Source: Larix kaempferi (lineage: Eukaryota; Streptophyta; Pinopsida; Pinales; Pinaceae). Taken from it: a DNA stretch of 64,000 nucleotides. Within the stretch, counting starts at the first letter, position 1. Each line of letters starts with the position of its first letter. This document shows positions 55,731 to 64,000 of this stretch, piece after piece. The notes under the pieces are model-generated. The model saw nothing but the letters and a program-made list of their open reading frames with translations, searched no databases and was not told the origin of the DNA. The stretch is taken from contig BSBM01000994.1 in NCBI GenBank assembly GCA_027924585.1, positions 8,501,001 to 8,565,000 of the forward strand, read 5' to 3'. The position numbers were made by a program, and so were the translations under genes.

Positions 55731-57990
55731 CCTTTATTTTCCCAAAGAAAACATTGGCAACCTCTTCATTCAATCATATGAAAAATGCTTACACCAAAAC
55801 CTTTATTCTTTGCAAATCATATATGCTCATTTATTCATCTAATTTAATTCAATTCAATAATATGAATTTTTTTAACACCAAAACCTTTATTCTTTGCAAA
55901 TCATATGAGCCCATCTATTAATCTAGTTTAACTCAAATTGAGTGTATTTAAATGAATCATAAAACTAATTAAAATTTTACTTTCTAAATAAATTAATTAG
56001 ATGTGGAATTATTCTTTATCATTCAAAAGAGGAATTTCATGAACTATTCTATTCATTATTTATTTTACAATGCAAGTACTGAATCAATATTCTCACGTGC
56101 TTTTAAGTCGTTGATATATCTCATCATTGTTAACTATTGTCTTATCATCATGATGTTAACTAATTTGGAGACATATACTTGTAGAGCAAGATTTCCCATT
56201 ATAGTAAAGAAAATCTAGCGAGCTATGAGTAGCTTTAGAACCCTCCATTTCTTTTAGAGAGATGCCTTAAGGCGTAGAAGGTTACCCACAAACCTCTATT
56301 TTGCTTTTGTCTTTTTAGTATAAGAATATGTTTAAACTCATTTCTAGAACAACTCCAAAGTACAAATCATTATTTAGATTTTTTTGGTATGCTAAGATTA
56401 CGTCTTAAAGCAAAAGTTTGCATAAAAAAATTAAAGTGAAGTATTAAAGTATTAGTAGGCAATATGGGTAGTGTAGCTGCAAAAGACAAAAGACAACCTT
56501 ATGATATAATAATAATGTATTTGTAATCTAGCATGAATACACCCATAAATGGTAATAATGATTATCACTTTTATTTATAAGATGGAACAAATTAAATTGG
56601 TTTGAGGATAGGTGCTATTCATTTGCTTTATGCTACATCACTTTATGCACTAATATGCAAAGAAACACATAATTATTTCATGGAACAAGGAGTTACATGC
56701 ACATGATTGAGTTTATAAAGGGGAAATTCGTCTTCTATAAACCATCATGTTCTTGCTAAAAGCCAAGTTGTAAAACAGTATATGAATTGACATGCAATGT
56801 CTACAAGTTAAAATTGTTCTCTTCCAAGTTAAAGTTGGTATTTATATCGTGTTTATATATTTAGATTTAGATTTTTTCTTTTTTCTTTTTTACTTTTCTT
56901 TTAAGTGTTTTAGGCTCTTTATTTGTATTAAGTATCAAAATCTCTAAGCTTTTTATTTTAAGGTCCATCTCTCATAATTGCATTTTCTTTCATCTTCTTT
57001 GATTTTATTGGAGTACTTTAAAGTTTGTTCTCATTAACCAAGGATAGAGACTAGTCATCACATGCCTCATCATTAGTTAAAAGAACATTCTATTTTCTCA
57101 TGTTGAGTATATTGAAAAATCCCTTCCAGATATTATTGCCTATTTGGATATCCTCTTACTTTAGGATCTTAGTATATATTTTTTTTAAATATTATTACTT
57201 AATTAAAGATCCTCATACTTTGAGATTCCAAATTCATTATGAATATTTGATGTGTGTTGTCGTTTTCAATAAGAGCTTGCCCAGTTTCAAAAGAATTTAT
57301 TTCATACCTTTAAATAAAGCTCCATCCAATACCTCCTATCTTAACTCCCCAATATTCACACAAATACGAAAAGACGCATGAGGATATCCTCCTCCACCAT
57401 CCCCCATAAGAAGCCTCTCATTCTTCATGTTAATTAGTTTGTCTTTGTACATCAAGTACATATTCAGAATGTTTCTCTTAATGGGAGGAAGTCCAACTTC
57501 TAAAAGGTTATGATAATGGGTATTGCATTTATTTTTAAGGTTATTTATTATAAATCCTTTTGGATATGCTCTATTTTCCTCCAAGTTCCCTCAAAATATT
57601 ACATCTCTAAACATTATAACTATACAAAAATCAATGGAGTAACAAAAGTATCAAAGAGAGCCTTCTTTTTCCCTAGAACCAAAATTACGTAGTGCTACAA
57701 TTATTCCCAAGATCAATCCAAACTTTACAGACTTTTTGAATTCTCTTTTCAATTTAGCTTATAATGGAGATCAATTTCAAGATACTTATAAAATATACTT
57801 CTTCAAGTTGTTATTATCATAAACAAAATTAAGGTATATATTTTGATTCAATTTAATGATGGCTACCTTGGTTTTATTTATATTTACAAACATCATGGAG
57901 TTAGTACATAAATCATTGAGATATTTGAGATATTTATGAAGGTGAAAAGGGAGGGCTTGCTAAAAGGATAATACTATCTCACCACATCTC
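55731..57990. other. Unassigned AT-rich DNA with local repeats
   Basis: At 55736-55915 the phrase ACACCAAAACCTTTATTCTT occurs twice with ATTCTTTGCAAATCATAT. One copy is the duplicate of the gypsy insertion flank. The remainder shows no coding similarity. The small open frames at 56003-56218 and 57100-57381 are AT-composition artefacts. Confidence 0.5.
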
Positions 57991-58004
57991 AAAGAAGATT
58001 CCTT

Positions 58005-58200
58005 TTTTTCCCTTACAAAATGTTTTCAAAGAACCCCTCTCGGTGCTTCCTCACATTTTGTGAATGACATACTGGGTAAATGTCATTAGAGTACAACATG
58101 TACTCCTAACCCAAAGGGACTCTATTGGACCTAAACCCATGACCTCTCAACAATCTTTGACTTGAAATTGGTTGGTTCAAACCGATTAAGCTAACCACCA
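58005..58200 (-). mobile_element. tRNA-derived SINE with 14 bp target-site duplication
   Basis: A 196 bp insert flanked by perfect direct repeats AAAGAAGATTCCTT (57991-58004 and 58201-58214). On the minus strand it starts TGGTGGTTAGCTTAATCGG. The segment TAGCTTAATCGG fits the RNA polymerase III A box TRGYNNARNNGG. A B-box-like GGTCATGGGTTTAGGTCC follows about 40 bases later (ancestral GGTTCGA-TCC decayed to GGTTTAGGTCC). It ends in GGGAAAAAAA. SINEs of this build are copied by LINE enzymes. Confidence 0.88.
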
Positions 58201-58214
58201 AAGAAGATTCCTTG

Positions 58215-58613
58215 GTATTCATTCAAATAACTTGGTTTAAGATGGCCAATAATGGCTTGTTAGTTCAATGAGAGTGGGGCCTTGATATTTATTCCATGAG
58301 GGCTCAAATATCACCAATGACATACTTGTGTTCATAGATGTGCCAACACATACAACAATAGTTCAGGTGAGGTGCAAATCCTAAGCCCCTTTAATGGAAT
58401 AGATACTCCACTTATAGCCCTTTAACTAGGAATGCGATTTTGAATGCTCTTGGTTGCACCTCTCCAATTGAATGTTTAACCATTTGAATGAATTAAATAT
58501 TGGAAACAACCCTTAACAAGATTGTGGTCTACAATTTGAATGAATTGAGAATTAAAAAAACCCTTAACATTGTGCTCATGCATGGGTCATAATAGAATTT
58601 TGCTTATAATTGA
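58215..58613. other. Unassigned DNA between SINE sequences
   Basis: No gene or repeat was recognised. Confidence 0.5.
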
Positions 58614-58920
58614 ATATTTTTCTACAAATTAAGGTATTCCTCTTTCACACCAATATAAGCAGAAACTATGGGCAAGAATAAGTAGCTCACTTAGTGAGTG
58701 AAGAAAGCCTAGGCATTTCAGAAAGTGTGAGGTGGGGTTCAATTCCTGTGCACTACAATATATTCTATATTTTTCTACAAAATTAAGGTATTCCTTTTTC
58801 ACATCAATATAAGCAGAAACTATGGGCAAGAATAAGTAACTCACTTAGTAAGTGAAGAAAGCCTAGGCATTTCAGAAAGTGTGGAGTGGGGTTCAATTCC
58901 CATGCACTACAATATATTCT
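58614..58920 (+). repeat. Tandem duplication (about 153 bp) of a SINE-like unit
   Basis: Two units (58614-58766 and 58767-58920) differ at about ten positions. Each contains AGTAGCTCACTTAGTGAGTG (A-box-like) and, about 35 bases on, GGGGTTCAATTCC, an exact fit to the pol III B box GGTTCRANYCC. The unit is therefore probably derived from a tRNA-type SINE. No poly(A) tail or target duplication was identified. Confidence 0.75.
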
Positions 58921-60233
58921 GAAAAGAAACTCTCTTTATGAAATTAGTTAATTTTCAGACCTAAAATAGCCATTGACTAAGTCAAATGTTTAATTACTAA
59001 CCCTAGTCAAACGGTACATGAAGCATACTTTGACCAAAGCTTAACGAGTTATAAGAACTTGGAAGTTAGAATGAGACAGGGCTATAAAACAAAGGCCAAA
59101 CTTGGGAACACTCGGGGGTGAGGTTCATGTCGGGCAACATACGGCGGCAAACCAGGCGGGCCAATGGCCATCCCCAGTCTACGTAAGGAAAAAGGAGAAA
59201 AGGACTCAAAGCGCAGAAGACGAGATTGCCCTCTTCATTCAATGTGCATAAAAATACTACAAGCTATTCCCCACATAATAGAATCGTAATGGGCATAAAG
59301 CGAATGGTTCTCTCAAAGCTTGAAAGAGATGGAGAACTTTGTCTTTGTTTGCTTTGCAGGCAGGACAAGCATTAGCAAGATGCAACTACAAGGGATAAGT
59401 GGCATTCAAAATACCTGAGTTTTGTTGAATTCCACTAAATATTGAAGATAAAGTTTAGTTTTATTTCATTCATGCAGTTTTTTCAATTTCATCTCAACCT
59501 CCGGTTGATTTAGAGACGTTCAAAATCTTCTTAAAAGCAAGGTTTGTCCATTAATGAAATCAGAAGTATGTGGGATAACTAATAGCAGATACCATTTTAT
59601 GAGATTTCTATTGGATTTGTAATCAAATTTAGATTATAAAACCATCCCACAACCAACTACAAATAGCATTACTATTACTGCTACTAGGAGACTCAGATGA
59701 GAGAGTAGAGTACCTACCTGTCACACACAGCCTGTGCAAGGTCCGAGAAAGTGCAACAGAGGAATCACATCCTCCCCCTCAGTGGGCTCCATTAAGACTG
59801 CACATTCGCCCATTGCTTTCACGACTCACGACATACAGTGTTTGTTATCAAGGAAGAATCGAAACTTTCACTTGCAATGCCGGTACCATACGTTTTGTAG
59901 GTAGGCCTCCAAGGATCACCCTACATCAGTGTATTTTCTATATTATGGAGGGTAGATTTGGTTTTCAGTAAATACTTAGCTTCTGCTGAAGACTAGGTAG
60001 TTCCTTATTATACAAGGTACACTCAGGTGTTATATTACAGGAGACATCTGCCAGTCAGCCAGTTCTTGATCATTGAAGAAGCGCGGCGGTGTCGGATTGC
60101 ATATCAAGACTTGGAGACAGACATTAATCGCCATAATTACTGTCTGGAACTGGAAACATAAATAATCTTCTCTAATCGGAGATTTTATTATTTTGGGTTT
60201 TCAGCACAGAAACAGAAACAGAAACAGCCAGTC
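58921..60233 (+). promoter_or_regulatory. Upstream region of the CLE gene
   Basis: No coding sequence. The presumed promoter and 5' leader lie here. Weak TATA candidates are TTATTATACAAG (about 60006) and ACATAAATAATC (about 60157). A pyrimidine-rich TTTTGGGTTTTCAG just before the repeated ACAGAAACAGAAACAG leader could be a 3' splice site of a 5' UTR intron. None of these can be settled from sequence alone. Confidence 0.35.
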
Positions 60234-60678
60234 ATGGAGGGATACTGTTTCATTGCTGCCAGGCTGAGTAGAATGATACTTTTGATCTTACTCTTAGGCG
60301 TGTTATTATCGTTAAAGAATGAAAGGGCTCTTGGGATGAGAAATATAGACAGGATAAAAGGAATTAGGCATGAGCTCTATACAGTAGAAGCTGCTGCTAC
60401 TCAGGTTTCTCATGTGGATGCAAAAAACAAAGGAGAAGAACCAGATTTCGATCTGAATTATGGGAATGTTAAGCGTAGAGTGCCAAATGGATCCGACCCA
60501 ATTCATAATAGGTACTTTTATCAGAAACTTCCAAGTTTCAATACCATTTTTGTTTTCACTTAGATGGGTATAAACTATGCTAAGATTTATGGCTATAATA
60601 ATTGAATTTGCATATTTCTTTTGTTTGGCATATGTTTTCAGAAGAGCGGGGAAGTCAGGAGAGCCTCCAGCAGTATAG
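60234..60678 (+). CDS. CLE (CLAVATA3/ESR-related) peptide precursor, CLE25/26-like, two exons
   Basis: CLE precursors are secreted and cut to a 12-13 residue arabinosylated peptide that binds leucine-rich-repeat receptor kinases and controls meristems and vascular tissue. Exon 1 (60234-60511) gives a basic N-terminus, a hydrophobic signal core (RMILLILLLGVLLSL, about residues 13-27), a variable middle, and the CLE box RRVPNGSDPIHN at residues 81-92. The intron is 60512-60641 (GT...TTTTCAG, 130 bp, phase 2). Exon 2 (60642-60678) adds RAGKSGEPPAV and a TAG stop, for 104 residues, a normal CLE length. The C-terminal tail after HNR resembles that of angiosperm CLE25/26, as I recall them. CLE boxes usually have proline at positions 4, 7 and 9; here position 7 is Ser. 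Without splicing the frame runs on to 60563. The start was chosen because it gives a good signal peptide. Confidence 0.9.
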
Positions 60679-61045
60679 AAGGATGATGTTGTAGCGTTAA
60701 AATAGGAAGCAGAATTCAGAATTCAGAGTAGTGTGCTTTTACATGAAAATACAGCATTGTAATCTCTGTTGTAATCCATGTAAAGGGAACTACCAATGCT
60801 AGGATGGTGGAGTGAATATTGTGATCTTTACTCAGTTTGGCAACGACAAGGGAAGCTTATAATTATTCTAGAGTGTTTTGGACATTGCTATGTGCAGACA
60901 GAAATGGAAGAGGGAACAAATTTAGTTGCGACTGTAAAAGTTCTTGTTTATCATTTTACTGTAACTCAATTAGTGTACAAAGAACAGATTGTTTGCTTGA
61001 TTGCTTGGTGGACATTTCCTACCTTACCACAAATAAATAAAGTTG
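60679..61045 (+). terminator. CLE gene 3' UTR and poly(A) signals
   Basis: Overlapping AATAAATAAA at 61032-61041 gives two AATAAA hexamers about 355 bases after the stop codon, which is plausible for polyadenylation shortly downstream. The open frame at 60796-61050 inside this stretch shows no recognisable protein. Confidence 0.5.
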
Positions 61046-64000
61046 TATAATTATCGGTCCTCTCCATATTTGTCCTGAGCTTGCCAACTGCAGCTGCTTG
61101 GCTGTTAGGTGCTTGGCTGTTAGGGTTTCTTTTATCTTTTTTCCTGCTTTGTTTGTTTTGAGTTCATGATTGAAGAATTTTTTACAGCTGAGAACTGTAT
61201 GAAATTCGGTGCTCAATCTGCAATTGGGAATACAATCTGCTCTGCTCAGTGATAAAGAAAAAGGAGAAAAAGACAAGTGCACGTACCCACACACACAAAG
61301 AATAAATAAATATATGCATTGCCCACTGATACACGCAACGCAATAGACCGAATCTTCAAAAAGTCAAGTTATAGCTTACTACATTTTTAATAATCTAGAG
61401 CCCATTCACGTTCAGATTCAATGCATAACAGTGCTAGCCTTCAATGATATAAAAATTGGAGGACCAACTTAACACTGACCGGTGGCAGCAACTCAGCCGC
61501 TACTAATAGGCATGGAATTCGGTTCCATTCACATGGGCCATCAAAGTAGGATTGGTTACTTTGAAATAGGCTTGAATGTATGATCTTACTGGAATGCTTA
61601 GTAGTTTTTTTATTTACAATCTGCAGTATTGGATTGGTTGTAATATATTTTGAGATACATACAGTTTTGTAATAAGTATAATTAGTATTTTGTATGGTTG
61701 AATTGAGAATTGTATGTAATATATACATTTATATAGTTTTTTGGTTGATGAAATGAGAAATTTTGTAAGTTTTGTGTTTTATGAATTGATTGTAATATAT
61801 TTTGATAAATATATATTTTAAAATTGAGGAAATGAGATATTTGTAATGGGTTATGTTATAAAAATGTGTAGATATAATATTTATATATTAAATTTAATGT
61901 AATTGTTTTTTAAAAAAATGGATAAATGTATTTTAAAATTTTGTTTAAATTAAAATTTGAGAAAAAATTATAATTTTATTAGTATTTTAAATTCAAAATA
62001 ATTTTTTTAAAATCTAAAAGTTATAACTTGTTAAAACTATCAATAAAAACATATTCTAACTTGAAATATAATGCAAGCTAACTTCCATTAAAAATTATAG
62101 CCTGAAATTGTTTTCTTTTACTTTTTGTTTAGTCTACACCTTACATACTTATAGCCCAGCTCTACCCATGTTTCCTCAATAACTATTTTTCTATCAATTG
62201 GACTTGTTTTCCTTTTTCAATGAATAAATATATTCTAAAAATCTAACTAAATTAAATTTTGGCCAAAAAAAACCATAATCTTATTACTATATTTTTATAA
62301 ATTTAAAATAAAATTTTAACAAAAAATCTAAATATTCTAATATGATTAAACCATGAATGAAACATAAGCTAGCTTGAATCATGAATCATTACTGACTTCC
62401 TTAAAAAAAACCATGGACTGGAATTGCTTCCTTTTACCTTTTGTTTACCCTACACCTATTTCACGTGTACATATTATAACCCAACTTTACCCAAAAACTA
62501 ACAATGACCATTTTCCTGTGAGTTATGATTTTTTCCTTTTTCTCTCACCCTTTTTTCTCTCAATTGGATTGTGATTTAGCTGTAATTTACTATAGCTAAC
62601 TTAGGTTTTAGTTTGTTTCTTTCAAAGGACATGTCATAAGAGTTTTTATGTCAAAAATGAGGTTGGTTTGAATCCATTTTATGTGTAATGATTTTGGTTT
62701 AGTTATAGTCTGTTATTTTAGAATTTAGGGTAGATTAGTATGTATGTTTTTTCTAGATTCTAGGATGATGAGACAAGTGTACTGTTCAGCTTGATTTATA
62801 ATGGATGGATAATGGAGACTGTAGCGGGTGAGTGATAACAAGTATCTGAGATAAAATGGTTATTACAACCACCCCAACTAAAATAGAACTTCTTGTTGGC
62901 AATTAACTTGTGACCTATAGATATTCACCAACCACAAGATAAATAGCTGTGCTAATTATATCTAACTTTAAATTCTTTTTTCATTCTTCTTTTATATAGA
63001 ATCTAGTAAAAAATACATGCCCAAGAATTTTTATGCCCAAGATTTTTTATGTAAAAAGGAAATGGATTTGAAAAAAAAATGAAATGGATTTGAAAAGAGA
63101 AAACATCGAATTATAATTGAACAATTGAACAGTTTTCACACGACCAGCTTATTCATCCTCATCAGAATCACCAAATAACAAATTACAAAGTAAGTACGCA
63201 AGCTTTTCTTTTAATTGCCATGTCTGCCTGTGTCTGTCGTTTTTTATTGATTAATTAATTCTGGATGCATATATTCTATTCACTGGGATAGCTTCCCAAA
63301 ACGTCATGGAATTGTTAAATTTGATTAGGCCTGCTTTATGTTGATTGGAAATTGGTCACTGTTATTAGACAGTCAAAGTATGGGAGAAGATACTTCTAGG
63401 AGGTAGAGCCAAATTTACAGCACAGAGAGAAAAAGAAAACAATATTCCCTGGAATCATGGGCAATGATGTGGACAATCAGCACTTCCTGAAAAGACAATC
63501 TCCAGGGGAAAATGATAATATGTGTTCTAGATATAGAGCATGGGACCAATCTGATGTCAGCTGAATGCATTACGGCCAGGATTGCATTGGGTTCGAGTAC
63601 GGATCCTATATTGAACAGTGGGCTAAGTACAAGGGGGATTTTCTGAAAAGGAGTACTCAGTGTAGCCAGATGTTATGCACATCCTCTGTGTGAGAAGCAT
63701 CTATGATATTTCTCAATACCATGTCTATGGTTCTGTATTTTGTGACGTTGGCATGAACAGTTTGAAACATCCATTTGCATTTCTCTGCATCACAATTGAA
63801 AGGAAATGAATGGCATTGGAATCTTGTATTTTGTTAATAAAAAAACATTTTATTCATGGATTTTAATTGTACATGTTATACATTTAATGGTATATATACA
63901 GTATTATTATTATTTTTATTTATTTAAATTAATTTGGTTTATTTATATAAATCTTTTTGATAAGGAAAATTATCTTTTAAGACCAAACACTTTTAAAAGT
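61046..64000. other. Unassigned DNA downstream of the CLE gene
   Basis: Strongly AT-rich from 61700 to 63350, with repeated TTGTAATATATTTTGA-type phrases at 61630-61810 and a diverged repeat at about 62060-62160/62330-62480 (CTTTTACTTTTTGTTTA and ACACCTTA). A slightly richer segment at 63455-63680 reads HFLKRQSPGENDNMCSRYRA and, after a stop, CIGFEYGSYIEQWAKYKGDF. It may be a gene relic, but no family was recognised. Confidence 0.45.

Noticed and set aside
58150-58200. tRNA gene
   Set aside because: Pol III boxes are present, but there is no acceptor stem or cloverleaf, and a poly(A)-like tail with TSD shows it is a SINE.
63590-63602. GGGTTCGAGTACGG as a tRNA B box
   Set aside because: No A box at the right distance and no foldable tRNA.

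Overview
This 64 kb window is AT-rich nuclear DNA of a seed plant, most likely a gymnosperm (conifer). That rests on inference: large gene-poor spacers, old nested retroelements with diverged LTRs, plant-type retroelement families, and plant-specific genes (a CLE peptide precursor and a phytocyanin fragment). Nothing bacterial, viral or organellar was seen.

Layout. 1-2.7 kb: a plant L1-type LINE 3' fragment and a truncated phytocyanin (cupredoxin) gene remnant. 2.7-7.7 kb: minisatellites and a decayed segmental tandem duplication, one copy of which carries a 754 bp insertion. 7.7-12.2 kb: an unusual array of about twenty 20 bp interrupted palindromes plus a second palindrome series, surrounding an unrecognised broken coding region at 8.9-9.7 kb. 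12-19 kb: mostly unassigned DNA with one minus-strand coding-like fragment (13.6-14.05 kb). 19.4-21.7 kb: an unrecognised broken reading frame of about 626 codons behind a promoter-like TATA/G-box region. 23.6-36 kb: a decayed Ty3/gypsy gag-protease region, split by a 9.1 kb LTR element (24959-34062) that has 1371 bp LTRs and no recognisable gag or pol. 36.8-42.3 kb: a nearly full-length but heavily mutated Ty1/copia element with very short LTRs. 43.6-44.0 kb: a minus-strand RNase H-like remnant. 45.2-49.8 kb: a minus-strand Ty1/copia element that has lost its reverse transcriptase and RNase H. 49.8-51.0 kb: a poly(A)-tailed retroinsertion. 51.3-55.7 kb: an internally deleted Ty3/gypsy element that has lost RT and most of integrase. 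58.0-58.9 kb: a tRNA-type SINE with a 14 bp target duplication, and a tandemly duplicated SINE-like unit. 60.2-61.0 kb: the one convincing intact host gene, a two-exon CLE peptide precursor.

Function. Only the CLE gene looks competent to make a product: a secreted peptide hormone precursor of 104 residues with a CLE box close to the CLE25/26 type but with serine in place of the usual proline 7. All other coding regions are broken. Target-site duplications define six insertions well: TACCA, ATAAT, CAAAA, AGAGA/AGAGG, an 11 bp one and a 14 bp one. The elements look like products of copying in trans: one has no pol, one lacks RT, and one lost RT and integrase by in-frame deletions. The least explained signals are the two hairpin-forming repeat families (GAAGG-N10-CCTTC at 7.7-12.2 kb, and CCAG-N6/7-CTGG inside the 9.1 kb element).
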